From NCBI RefSeq assembly GCF_004016505.1, contig NZ_SACR01000001.1:310001-374000 (forward strand): DNA of 64,000 bases. Direction: 5' to 3'. Origin of the DNA: Rubrivivax rivuli (lineage in GTDB: Bacteria > Pseudomonadota > Gammaproteobacteria > Burkholderiales > Burkholderiaceae_C). The translations under genes and the position numbers were made by a program. Each line of letters starts with the position of its first letter. The stretch's first letter is position 1. A model generated the notes under the pieces. That model saw nothing but the letters and a program-made list of their open reading frames with translations, did not search any database and was not told where the DNA came from. Positions 20,611-28,687 of the stretch are shown piece by piece.

Positions 20611-21750
20611 TCAGACCTTGCCGATGACGCCTTCGACGAGGTAGTTCATGCCTTCGAGTTCGAGGTCGGTCTGCTTGAAGACCTTGCCCTTGGGCACCAC
20701 CACCTTGCCGGTGTTGTCCTTGATCTCGCCGCTGCCGCCGAAGATGTCGAAGCTGCCGGCCACCATGCGGGCCTTGACGGCGTCGGCACCCTTGCGCGCC
20801 GCTTCCGACACCGCGGGGCCGTAGGCCGAGGTCTTGACGAAGCCGTCCTTCAGGCCGCCGCGCACGAAGTTCGGGTGCGGCTTGCCGGTGCGTGCGGCCT
20901 CCAGGATGCGGGTGTAGGCCGTCAGCCAGTTCCACTCAGCCCCCGTGAGGTAGGCCTGCGGCGCCAGCTTGGCCTGGCTGGCGTGGTAGCCGCAGACCAT
21001 CTTGCCGCGCTTGGCGGCGGTTTCCACCACCACCTTGGGGCCGTCCACGTGCATGGTGAAGACGTCCACGCCCTGGTCGGCCAGGCCGTTGGTGGCCTCG
21101 GCTTCCTTCACCGGCATGCTCCAGTCGCCGGTGAAGATGACGGTGGTGGTGATCTTCGGGTCGACCGAGCGCGCACCCATGGTGAAGGCGTTGATGTTGC
21201 GCAGCACCTGTGGAATGGGCTTGGCGGCCACGAAGCCCAGCTTCTTGCTCTTGCTCATGTGGCCGGCGACCACGCCGTTGAGGTACTGCGCCTCGTCGAT
21301 GTAGCCGAAGAAGCTGCCGGTGTTGGCGGGGTGCTTGCCCTGGGTCCACATGCCGCCGCAATGGCTGAAGCGCACGCCGGTGTTCTTCTTCGCCACCTCC
21401 AGCATGTGGGGGTCGAAGTAGCCGAAGCTGGTGGGGAAGAGCAGCTTGGCGCCGTCCTGCGAAATCATGCCCTGCATGCTCTTCTGCACGGCCTGGGTCT
21501 CGGGCACGTTTTCTTCTTCCACCAGCTTCACGCCCGGCATCTTCTTCAGCTGCGCGGCGGCTTCGGCGTGGGCCTGGTTGTAGCCAAAGTCGTCACGCGG
21601 GCCCACGTAGATGATGCCCACGGTGATGGGCGCCTGCGCGAAGGCGCTGCGCAGCGCACCGGGCAGCGCCAGCGAAACGCCGGCCAGGCCGCCGGTGGCC
21701 AGCAGGCGGCGGCGCATCAGGTCTTGGGGGGCGGGGCGGGGGTGGGTCAT
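20611..21750 (-). CDS. BMP-family ABC substrate-binding protein
   Basis: Periplasmic binding protein of 379 residues of the basic-membrane-protein/Med class. An [22 protein letters not shown] stretch gives a Tat-like or Sec signal peptide ending near AFAQ. The mature part starts [17 protein letters not shown]. It carries [34 protein letters not shown], a variant of the ligand-pocket region in nucleoside-binding members. No lipobox is seen. Members near amidase genes of this sort are thought to import ureides or purine breakdown products; the ligand here could be biuret or triuret, by context only. The start overlaps the atzH stop (ATGA, 21747-21750). Confidence 0.9.
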   Translation of the reverse strand: MTHPRPAPQDLMRRRLLATGGLAGVSLALPGALRSAFAQAPITVGIIYVGPRDDFGYNQAHAEAAAQLKKMPGVKLVEEENVPETQAVQKSMQGMISQDGAKLLFPTSFGYFDPHMLEVAKKNTGVRFSHCGGMWTQGKHPANTGSFFGYIDEAQYLNGVVAGHMSKSKKLGFVAAKPIPQVLRNINAFTMGARSVDPKITTTVIFTGDWSMPVKEAEATNGLADQGVDVFTMHVDGPKVVVETAAKRGKMVCGYHASQAKLAPQAYLTGAEWNWLTAYTRILEAARTGKPHPNFVRGGLKDGFVKTSAYGPAVSEAARKGADAVKARMVAGSFDIFGGSGEIKDNTGKVVVPKGKVFKQTDLELEGMNYLVEGVIGKV

Positions 21751-22169
21751 CGGTCACTCCTCGGGGCTGTGGAAGAAGGTGGGGGGTCGATCAGGCTCAC
21801 GTGGGCGGCCACCACGCACCAGCCGCCGGGCATGCGGGCCCAGGTCTGGCTCTGGCGGCCGTGCTTGTTGCCGCCCTCGCGGCGGAACTCGGTCATGGCC
21901 GTGGCGAAGTCGCGGCCGTAGGTGGTGATGACGGTGCGCATCAAGGTGCGCTGCAGGCCCTGCGCGGGGCGTGCGTTGCGAAAGGCGCGGATGGCCTCGA
22001 TGCCGAGCAGGTTCTCGGTGGCGCCGTAGCGCACCGTGTGTTCGCTGTCCCAGAACAGCTCGTCCAGCACCTCGATGCGGTTGTTCACCAGCGCGTCTTC
22101 ATAACGCGCGAAGGCGGCGCTCACCTCGGCGTGCACGTCGGGCAGGTTGATGGCGAGGGTGTCGTTCAT
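21747..22169 (-). CDS. atzH: AtzH/HpxZ-like protein (DUF3225, SnoaL fold)
   Basis: Small enzyme of 140 residues of the DUF3225 family. AtzH of Pseudomonas sp. ADP has been proposed to convert 1,3-dicarboxyurea, the AtzE product, to allophanate. The two residues reported as needed there, Tyr22 and Arg46, have counterparts Tyr23 ([10 protein letters not shown]) and Arg47 (HTVRYG). The family core [18 protein letters not shown] and [12 protein letters not shown] is complete. It follows atzE with a 4-base gap, the usual GEH order. HpxZ of oxalurate breakdown is the same family, so oxalurate chemistry is the main alternative. Confidence 0.9.
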   Translation of the reverse strand: MNDTLAINLPDVHAEVSAAFARYEDALVNNRIEVLDELFWDSEHTVRYGATENLLGIEAIRAFRNARPAQGLQRTLMRTVITTYGRDFATAMTEFRREGGNKHGRQSQTWARMPGGWCVVAAHVSLIDPPPSSTAPRSDR

Positions 22170-22173
22170 GGTT

Positions 22174-23595
22174 TCATCCCAGGGCGGCCACCGGCGCCTG
22201 CGCCACGCCGGCGGCCTCCAGCGCGCGGGCCGCGCGCAGGCAGAGGTCTTCGCGCCAGGGTGCGGCAACCAGCTGCACGCCGATGGGCAGGGCCGCACCG
22301 GGCAGCCACACCGGCACGCAGCACACCGGCAGGCCGATGCACGACAGCGGCTGGGCCAGCAGGCCCGTGCTGGGCCGTGCCGGCAGGCGCTGGCCCTGCA
22401 CCTCGATCCACTCGGTGCCCAGCGGCGTGGCCGGCAGGGGCGTGGCCGGGGCGATGAGCAGGTCTGACCCCTCGAACACCTGCGCCACCTGCTGCGCGAA
22501 CCACCGCCGCACGCGCTGCGCCTGCTGCACCCAGGCGGAGGGCAGCAGCGCACCGGCGAGAAAACGGTCGCGCGAGAGCGGCTCGAAATCCTGCGCGCGG
22601 CGGCGCAGGTCGGCCAGGTGCAGCGCGGCACCTTCGCTGTTGCTGATGAGGAAGGCCGCCGCGCGGGCGCGCGCCACCTCGGGCAGTTCCAGCGTGCGCG
22701 TGGCGCCCAGCGCGGCGGCCACGGCCGCCACGGCCGCCAGCGCCTGCGGGCCGGCGTGCTGCTCGAAGTAGCCGCCCAGCGTGGCCACGCGCAGGCCGGC
22801 GGTGCCCGCGTCCAGCGCCGGCAGCGTGGCCTCCAGCGGGCGCTGCGCACAGGCCGGGTCTTGCGCGTCGGGGCCCTGCATCGCGTCGTAGGCCAGGGCC
22901 AGGTCTTGCACGTGGCGCGCGAAGGGGCCCAGGTGGTCGAGGCTGGCCACGAAGGGGTAGCTGCCGCGCCGCGACAGGCGGCCGTAGGTGGGCTTCAAGC
23001 CGAACACGCCGCACAGCGAGGCCGGCACGCGGATGGAGCCGTTGGTGTCGGAGCCCAGCGTCAGCGGCACCTGGCCCGCGGCCACCGCGGCGGCCGAGCC
23101 GCCCGACGAGCCGCCGGCGATGCGCGTGAGGTCGTGCGGGTTGCGCGTGGGGCCGACGTGGCTGTTCTCGGTGGTGAAGCCGTAGGCGTACTCGTCCATG
23201 TTGAGCGCACCCACCAGCACCGCGCCGGCGGCCTGCAAGCGCTGCACCAGCACCGCGTCTTGCACGGCCGGCGGCGCATCGCGTTCGATCTTCGAGCCCG
23301 CCAGCGTGGCGAGGCCGGCCACGTCGAAGAGGTTCTTCACCGCGAAGGGCACGCCCAGCAGCGGCTGGTCGGCCGGGGCCTCGCCGGCCTGCAAGCGCGC
23401 GTCGATGCGCCCGGCCTGCTGCAGGGCGCGTTCGGCGGTGAGGTCGGTGAAGGCGTTGACTTCGCGGTCGGTGGCCGCGATGCGCGCCAGGCTGGCCTGC
23501 ACCAAGGCCGTGGCGCCGACCCGGCCGCCACGCACCGCGGCCGCCATGGCCGCAGCGCCTTGGTTCAGCAGTTCCGACGCGGCGGCTGCCGTCAT
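22174..23595 (-). CDS. atzE: AtzE/HpxY-like amidase (1-carboxybiuret hydrolase family)
   Basis: Amidase-signature enzyme of 473 residues that would deaminate 1-carboxybiuret to 1,3-dicarboxyurea. The Ser-cisSer-Lys triad is readable as Lys87 ([10 protein letters not shown]), Ser163 (GGSSGGS) and Ser187 ([13 protein letters not shown]). The AtzE-type blocks [20 protein letters not shown] and [24 protein letters not shown] are present. AtzE works only with its small GatC-like partner AtzG, encoded immediately upstream with an ATGA overlap (23592-23595). Relatives named HpxY act on oxalurate; the presence of AtzF in the same run favours the carboxybiuret branch. Confidence 0.92.
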   Translation of the reverse strand: MTAAAASELLNQGAAAMAAAVRGGRVGATALVQASLARIAATDREVNAFTDLTAERALQQAGRIDARLQAGEAPADQPLLGVPFAVKNLFDVAGLATLAGSKIERDAPPAVQDAVLVQRLQAAGAVLVGALNMDEYAYGFTTENSHVGPTRNPHDLTRIAGGSSGGSAAAVAAGQVPLTLGSDTNGSIRVPASLCGVFGLKPTYGRLSRRGSYPFVASLDHLGPFARHVQDLALAYDAMQGPDAQDPACAQRPLEATLPALDAGTAGLRVATLGGYFEQHAGPQALAAVAAVAAALGATRTLELPEVARARAAAFLISNSEGAALHLADLRRRAQDFEPLSRDRFLAGALLPSAWVQQAQRVRRWFAQQVAQVFEGSDLLIAPATPLPATPLGTEWIEVQGQRLPARPSTGLLAQPLSCIGLPVCCVPVWLPGAALPIGVQLVAAPWREDLCLRAARALEAAGVAQAPVAALG

Positions 23596-23807
23596 GCACC
23601 CGCCCCGGGCGAGACCGGCGTGAACACCGGCGCCGGCTCGTCGTGGGGGCCCAGCGGCAGGCCCTGCACCAGCTCCGCCATGCCGGCGGCCAGCGCGTAG
23701 TACTGCAGCACGCCCGGCCGGTGTTCGGGCGCCAGCACCAGGCCCAGCACGGCGGCCTGCGCGTCCACCGCGGCTTCGATCTGCGCCGCACTCAGCGCCG
23801 CACTCAC
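23592..23807 (-). CDS. atzG: AtzG/HpxX-like small subunit (DUF4089, GatC-like)
   Basis: Short protein of 71 residues, starting with GTG at 23807 in a GTGA overlap with the ATPase stop (23804-23807). The DUF4089 pattern is clear: IEAAVDAQAAVLGLVLAPEHRPG, then a helix ending PLGP, then HDEPAPVFTP. AtzG wraps around AtzE and stabilises it, in the manner of GatC with GatA. The stop overlaps the atzE start. It is easy to miss because it is short and uses GTG, but the overlaps on both sides and the motif make it secure. Confidence 0.9.
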   Translation of the reverse strand: MSAALSAAQIEAAVDAQAAVLGLVLAPEHRPGVLQYYALAAGMAELVQGLPLGPHDEPAPVFTPVSPGAGA

Positions 23808-24625
23808 CGCCGCACCTCGCGCTGGAAGATCTCCAGGCTGCGCTTCTTGGTGCGCACGAAGCTGTCTTCGCTGAGCGTGGCCACGGTGCGCGGGCGCGCA
23901 TCGCCATAGGGCAGGATCTCGGCCACGCGCGTGGGCCGCTTGGTCAGCAGCAGCACCTCGTCGGCCAGGTAGACGGCTTCTTCGAGATCGTGCGAGACCA
24001 GCAGCATGGTCGTGCCGGTCTGCATGAACACCTCTTGCAGCTTTTCGCGGATGAACAGCGTCATCTCGAAATCCAGCGCCGAGAAGGGCTCGTCGAGGAA
24101 CAGCACCTCGGGCTTGGGCGCCAGCGCCCGCATGATGGAAGCCGTCTGCTGCTGGCCGCCCGAGAGCTCGTAGGGGTAGCGGTTCAGGTCGAACTTCACG
24201 TCGAAGCTGGCCACCAGCTCGGCCATGCGGCGGTCGACCTCGGCCTTGCTGCGCCCCTCCAGCTTCAGCGGGTAGGCGATGTTGTCGATGGTGCGCATCC
24301 ACGGGAACATCGCTTCGCGGTAGTTCTGGAAGACGTAGCCGATCTTGGTGTCGGCCAGCGACTTGCCGTCGAAGAGGATCTGCCCGGCATCGACGGGCAC
24401 CAGGCCCGCGATCATGTTGATCAGCGTGCTCTTGCCGCAGCCGTTGGGGCCGAAGACCGAGACGATCTTGCCCTTGGGGATGTCGAGGTCGAAGTTCTCG
24501 TACAGCGGCCAGCCGGCGAAGTACTTCGTGAGGCCGCGGATGGTGATGTGCGTGCCGGCGGGGCCCGGCACGAAACGCGGCGGGGGCACATCGGCCACGA
24601 CGGCGGCATTGAGGACCGTGTTCAT
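23804..24625 (-). CDS. ABC ATPase, nitrate/taurine type
   Basis: Single-domain ATPase of 273 residues (SsuB/TauB/NrtD class). Walker A is GPNGCGKST, the Q-loop YVFQNYREAMFPW, signature YELSGGQQQTASIMRAL and Walker B VLFLDEPFSALD, with the switch His in LLVSHDLEEAV. The ATG at 24625 has a near-perfect Shine-Dalgarno GGAGGTGAT, part of which overlaps the permease stop at 24631-24633. It belongs with the permease and binding protein directly upstream. Its stop overlaps atzG, tying import and hydrolysis together. Confidence 0.94.
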   Translation of the reverse strand: MNTVLNAAVVADVPPPRFVPGPAGTHITIRGLTKYFAGWPLYENFDLDIPKGKIVSVFGPNGCGKSTLINMIAGLVPVDAGQILFDGKSLADTKIGYVFQNYREAMFPWMRTIDNIAYPLKLEGRSKAEVDRRMAELVASFDVKFDLNRYPYELSGGQQQTASIMRALAPKPEVLFLDEPFSALDFEMTLFIREKLQEVFMQTGTTMLLVSHDLEEAVYLADEVLLLTKRPTRVAEILPYGDARPRTVATLSEDSFVRTKKRSLEIFQREVRR

Positions 24626-24630
24626 GGCGA

Positions 24631-25509
24631 TCACCTCCCGCTCCAGTGCACGATGCGGCGTTCGGCCACCAGGAAGAGGATGTTCAGCGCGTAGCCCAGC
24701 ACACCGGCGGCCAGGATGGCGGCGTACATCGTCTTCACGTTGAGCACCTGCTGCGCGTCGATGATGCGGTGGCCCAGGCCCTTGTCGGAGCCGATGAACA
24801 TCTCGGCCACGATGACGATCACCAGCGCCATCGACACCGCCGAGCGCAGGCCCACGAAGCTGGGTTGCAGGCTTTCCCAGATCAGCACGTCTTTGAAGAT
24901 CTGCCAGCGGCTGGCGCCCATCACCTGGGCCGCCATCACGCGCTGCTTGCGCGCGTTGATGACGCCGTAGGCGCTGTTGAAGACGACGATGAGAAAGGCG
25001 CCGAAGGCGGCGATGGCCACCTTGTTGATGTCGGACACGCCGAAGATCAGCAGGAAGAGCGGGATCAGCGCCGAAGAAGGCGTGGAGCGGAAGAAGTCGA
25101 TGAGGAACTCGACGCTGCGGTAGGCGCGCTCGTTGCTGCCCAGCAGCACCCCCAGCGGCATGCCCACCGCCGCGGCGATGCAGAAGGCCTGCACCGTGCG
25201 CCACACCGTGACGAGAAAGTCGCCCAGCAGCGCCCCGCCGAAGAGGCCCACCACCAGGGTTTCCAGCGTGGCCAGGGGTGGCGGCAGCAGGATGGGGCGG
25301 ATGAGGCCGGCGCGCACCACCAGGTCCCACACGATGAAGAGCACGACGGGCCCGATGGCCGGCAGAAACTTCAGCCAGGGCGAGGCCTTGGGCGGCGTGC
25401 TGCCGTGCGTGGGGTTGGCCGCGGCCCAGGGGGTGGCGGGCACGGCCAGCTTCAGCGGCGGCTTCGCCGAGGGGGTGTCCTCGGCCGGGTGGGTGGCGGG
25501 CGTGCTCAT
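24631..25509 (-). CDS. ABC permease, nitrate/taurine type
   Basis: Inner-membrane permease of 292 residues (SsuC/TauC class). About 45 residues of Pro/Ala-rich cytoplasmic N-terminus precede the first helix FLPAIGPVVLFIVWDLVV. The BPD domain follows with AVGMPLGVLLGSN, RSTPSSALIPLFLLIFGVSD, and the ATPase-contact loop KQRVMAAQVMGASRWQIF. It begins 8 bases after the binding-protein stop and ends at the ribosome-binding site of the ATPase gene. Confidence 0.92.
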   Translation of the reverse strand: MSTPATHPAEDTPSAKPPLKLAVPATPWAAANPTHGSTPPKASPWLKFLPAIGPVVLFIVWDLVVRAGLIRPILLPPPLATLETLVVGLFGGALLGDFLVTVWRTVQAFCIAAAVGMPLGVLLGSNERAYRSVEFLIDFFRSTPSSALIPLFLLIFGVSDINKVAIAAFGAFLIVVFNSAYGVINARKQRVMAAQVMGASRWQIFKDVLIWESLQPSFVGLRSAVSMALVIVIVAEMFIGSDKGLGHRIIDAQQVLNVKTMYAAILAAGVLGYALNILFLVAERRIVHWSGR

Positions 25510-25517
25510 GCGGCGCC

Positions 25518-26537
25518 TCAGCCCTTGTAGAGCAAGGATTCCACCGAGAGCTTCTTCTCGAACACGCCCTTCTCGGTGAAGAGGTCGAAGAACTTCTGGA
25601 AGGCCGCCACATCGGCGGGCTTGAACTCGTTGTAGAGCATGTAGCTGGCCAGCGGCACCTCGCCGGTGAGCGGGCCTTCGATGGCGGTGTAGCCCTTGAG
25701 GTACTGCCGCGCCTGCGCCGGCTGCGTGCGCACGAGCTGGATGCCCTTGGTGTAGGCGGCGATGTACTTGCGTGTGAGCTCGGGGTTCTTCTTGATGAAC
25801 TCGGTGGTGAGCGTGGCCGAGCCGCCGTGCCAGGGCGCGTTGGCATCGCCCAGGATGTACTTGGCGATGACACCCGCCTCCAGCATGCGCGTGGTGCCGT
25901 TGAGCCGGCCGATGGTGCCCGTGGGTTCCAGCGTGTAGACGCCGTCCACCTGCCCGGCCGCCAGCGCCGCCACGTGCTGGCCGATGGGCAGCTCGACGAC
26001 CGTGGTGCCCGGTGCACCGGCACGTTCCAGCACCGTCAGGGCCAGCGTCTTGTTCTGGATGCCGGGGCCCGAGGCCACGCGCTTGCCCTTCAGGTCGGCG
26101 ATGGTCTTGTAGGGGCTGTCCTTGGCGACCAGGAACTGGTCGAGCACGTAGCGGGCGTTGCTCGGGTTGGTGGCGATGATCTTGAAGAGCCCCGGTGAGG
26201 CGATCTCGCCCACACCCAGGTTGCCCGAGCCCGTGCCGTTGGAGCTGCCGTCGGCGCGGCCGGCCAGCATGGCCTCCATCACCTGCTGCGCGCCGGCGAA
26301 GCGCAGCGGTTCGACATCGAGGCCCGCCTCCTTGAAGTAGCCCAGCTCCACCGCGGCGTAGAAGGGCAGGCCGGCGGCCACCGGCCAGTAGCCGATGCGG
26401 ATCTTCGGGCCGGCCTGGGCGCGCAGCAGCGCCGGGGCGCCCAGCGCCGCCAGGGCGAGGCCGCCCTGCAGCACTTGGCGGCGGCGCGGCTGCCGCTGCG
26501 GCAGGGTCATCAGGGGGCAGGGGCGGGGCAGGCTCAT
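25518..26537 (-). CDS. ABC substrate-binding protein, NMT1/THI5 (nitrate/taurine/riboflavin-like) type
   Basis: Periplasmic binding protein of 339 residues. A twin-arginine-like RRRQVLQGGLALAALGAPALLRAQ signal lies at residues 18-41; the real start could be internal to the annotated one. The mature part opens KIRIGYWPVAAGLPFYAAVELGYFKEAGLDVE, the standard opening of SsuA/TauA-like proteins. The hinge region IADLKGKRVASGPGIQNKT is clear. The gene starts 33 bases after atzF. The ligand is unknown; a urea oligomer or related ureide is suggested only by the surrounding genes. Confidence 0.9.
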   Translation of the reverse strand: MSLPRPCPLMTLPQRQPRRRQVLQGGLALAALGAPALLRAQAGPKIRIGYWPVAAGLPFYAAVELGYFKEAGLDVEPLRFAGAQQVMEAMLAGRADGSSNGTGSGNLGVGEIASPGLFKIIATNPSNARYVLDQFLVAKDSPYKTIADLKGKRVASGPGIQNKTLALTVLERAGAPGTTVVELPIGQHVAALAAGQVDGVYTLEPTGTIGRLNGTTRMLEAGVIAKYILGDANAPWHGGSATLTTEFIKKNPELTRKYIAAYTKGIQLVRTQPAQARQYLKGYTAIEGPLTGEVPLASYMLYNEFKPADVAAFQKFFDLFTEKGVFEKKLSVESLLYKG

Positions 26538-26570
26538 GACGGGGGCTCCAGGCTGGGGTTCGGTGGGGGT

Positions 26571-28442
26571 TCAGACCCCGGCAGGGGCGAGGGACTGCAG
26601 GTAGGCGCGCCAACCGCCGTGGGCGCTGACATCGGGGGCCCCATGCAAGGCGTGGGCCTCGCACAGGAAACCGTGCACGTGGCGGCCGTCGGCCAGCAGC
26701 ACGCTGCCCAGGCCCAGGGGCGGCGGCACCAGGGCGAGGAAGGAGCCCAGCTGGTCGGCCGGCATCTCCCACACCTCCACCGCGATGGCGTGGCCACCTT
26801 CACCCGCGGCGCAGCGCTGCAGGCCCGGCTTGGGCGGCTTGGTGCCGGGCAAGGCGTGCAGGCGGTAGCAGGGCGCGGTGGTGGTGGCCTCCAGCAGCCG
26901 CGCGCCGCGTTCGGTGAGCTGGCTGTTCAGGGGCAGGCCCGAGAGGTGGGCCCCCACCACGGCCAGCGGCAGGCTGGCGCGCACCGCGGGCCGGCGCGTC
27001 CACGCAGGCGCCGGGGCCGCGGCCTGCGCGGGGGTCAGCGCCAGCGCGCCCAGCGGCAGATTCAGTTGCTGCTGCCAGCGCCCGCCCCAGGCGGCCAGCG
27101 CCGCATCGTGCCCGGCCGGGGCGATGGCCGTGATGCCGAAGGGCAGGCCGCCAGCCGCCGTGCCCGCCGGCAGGGCGAGCGCGCACCAACCCAGGAGGTT
27201 GACGAAGTTCGTGTAGGCGCCCAGCGCACTGTTCACGCCCACGGGGTCGGCCGCCACCTCGTCAAAACGCGGGTGGCGCGGCGCGGTGGGCACGAAGAGC
27301 AAGTCCACGTCTTGCCACAGCGCCTGGCAGCGCTGCCGCAGCGCCTGCAACTGGTAGAGCGCGCGGAAGGCGTCGGTGGCGCTGTAGCGGCGCGCCTGTT
27401 CGATGACGGTGTGCACCACCGGGTCCAGCGCCTGGGGCTGCGCCTCCATCAGCGCCTGCACCACGGCATGGCGCTCGGCAACCCAGGGCCCGCTGTAGAG
27501 CAGCGCCGCGGTCTCGTGCAGTGGCGTGAAGTCCAGTGGCACGAGGCGGTGGCCCAGCACCTGGGCCTCGGCCAGTGCGGCGGCCCAGGCCGGGTGGCTG
27601 GCGGGGTCGAGCAGCAGGTCTTGCGGAATGCCCAGGCGCAGCGGCCCCGGGCCCAGGCTGGGCGGCCCGGGCTGGAAGGCCGAGCCGGGGTCGGCCTCGT
27701 CGGCGCCTTCGATCACCGCCAGCACCTGCGCGGCGTCGTCCACCGTGAGCGCGAAGACGCACACGCAGTCCAGCGTGCGGCAGGCCGGCACGACGCCGGC
27801 ATTGCTGACGCGGCCGGGCGTGGGCTTCAGGCCGACGATCTGGTTGAAGGCCGCCGGCACGCGGCCCGAGCCGGCGGTGTCGGTGCCCAGGCTGAAGAGC
27901 ACCGCGCCGCTGGCCACCGCCACCGCCGAACCCGAGCTGGAACCGCCGCTGATGTGCGCGCTGCTGAACACGCTGGCCGGCTGGCCATAGGGCGAACGCG
28001 TGCCCACCAGGCCGGTGGCGAACTGGTCGAGGTTGGTCTTACCCAGCCACACCGCGCCGGCAGCGCGCAGGCGCGCCACGACGGAGGCATCCTGCGCGGC
28101 GGTGTAGGCAAACGCCGGGCAGGCGGCCGTGGTGGGCGCACCAGCGATGTCGATGTTGTCCTTCACGGCGTAGGGCGCGCCGAACAGCGGGTACTGGCGC
28201 AGCAGTGCGGCACGGTCGGGCTGGGCCGCCGCCAGCGCCTCCAGGCGCTGCAGCTGGGCCTCGAAGGCGGCGTCGTCCACGGCGTGGATCCACACCTCCG
28301 GGGCGCTGGCCTGGCAGCGCGCACGCACCGCCTGCAGCAGGGGCCGCACCTCCACACCGGCGGCCACGGCGGCTTGCCACGCCACCAGGGTGGCCGGCAC
28401 GGCCACGGCCGACGCAACGGTGGGGACGGTGTCGGGGATCAT
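26571..28442 (-). CDS. atzF: Allophanate hydrolase (AtzF-like, two domains)
   Basis: Enzyme of 623 residues that splits allophanate to ammonia and CO2. The amidase domain (about 1-450) has Lys94 (YAVKDNIDIAG), Ser168 (SGGSSSGSA) and Ser192 (GTDTAGSGRVPA), each three residues after the Lys91, Ser165, Ser189 triad recalled for AtzF of Pseudomonas sp. ADP. The C-terminal domain (about 475-623), which in yeast urea amidolyase relatives acts on the N-carboxycarbamate intermediate, is present with its HLSGLPLNSQL motif. The start at 28442 is chosen over 28568 because the longer version reads through the promoter/operator region. It is the first gene of the run. Confidence 0.93.
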   Translation of the reverse strand: MIPDTVPTVASAVAVPATLVAWQAAVAAGVEVRPLLQAVRARCQASAPEVWIHAVDDAAFEAQLQRLEALAAAQPDRAALLRQYPLFGAPYAVKDNIDIAGAPTTAACPAFAYTAAQDASVVARLRAAGAVWLGKTNLDQFATGLVGTRSPYGQPASVFSSAHISGGSSSGSAVAVASGAVLFSLGTDTAGSGRVPAAFNQIVGLKPTPGRVSNAGVVPACRTLDCVCVFALTVDDAAQVLAVIEGADEADPGSAFQPGPPSLGPGPLRLGIPQDLLLDPASHPAWAAALAEAQVLGHRLVPLDFTPLHETAALLYSGPWVAERHAVVQALMEAQPQALDPVVHTVIEQARRYSATDAFRALYQLQALRQRCQALWQDVDLLFVPTAPRHPRFDEVAADPVGVNSALGAYTNFVNLLGWCALALPAGTAAGGLPFGITAIAPAGHDAALAAWGGRWQQQLNLPLGALALTPAQAAAPAPAWTRRPAVRASLPLAVVGAHLSGLPLNSQLTERGARLLEATTTAPCYRLHALPGTKPPKPGLQRCAAGEGGHAIAVEVWEMPADQLGSFLALVPPPLGLGSVLLADGRHVHGFLCEAHALHGAPDVSAHGGWRAYLQSLAPAGV

Positions 28443-28455
28443 GAGTGCATGCCGT

Positions 28456-28490
28456 CTTGTATACAAGCGAGTACACGTTGTCATGCACAA
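28456..28490 (-). promoter_or_regulatory. Candidate GntR operator and promoter upstream of atzF
   Basis: A perfect 12-bp palindrome CTTGTATACAAG occupies 28456-28467, just 14 bases before the atzF start, and its core TATACA could double as a -10 element. A second, imperfect TTGT-N5-ACAA inverted repeat lies at 28478-28490. TTGTATACAA-type sites are common for FCD-class GntR regulators, one of which ends this operon. No strong ribosome-binding site is seen, so the leader may be very short. Confidence 0.5.
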
Positions 28491-28661
28491 GCCATGCCAG
28501 TGCGGGCAGGCACGGGGCAGCGCACCGGGGCCGGCGCGGGTTGGGCGAGGGTTCGTCAGGGCGGCCACCGAGGGCAGCAGCCCTCCAGCGTGGACCTCAG
28601 CGTGGAACCCGGCGGGCGCGGCGGCGGGCGCTCAGCGGCCTGGCGGCGGACAGGCTTGCGG

Positions 28662-28681
28662 GGCCGGGGCTGCGCCCGGCC
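28662..28681 (-). terminator. GC hairpin after the rlmN-like gene
   Basis: A 7-bp stem (GGCCGGG with CCCGGCC) and 6-base loop lie 6 bases beyond the stop of the rlmN-like gene. There is no T-tract. It probably separates the formaldehyde operon from the atzF promoter region. Confidence 0.35.
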
Positions 28682-28687
28682 GGTGCA

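Noticed and set aside
21747..23807. Assignment of the three genes to oxalurate breakdown (HpxXYZ) as the primary call
   Set aside because: The families are shared, but no oxamate amidohydrolase (HpxW) or purine-ring genes are nearby, while allophanate hydrolase and a BiuH-like enzyme are. Kept only as an alternative.
28443..28568. N-terminal extension of AtzF starting at 28568
   Set aside because: It would translate the palindrome and promoter-like region, and the added residues are Arg/Pro/Cys-rich and unlike the amidase family.
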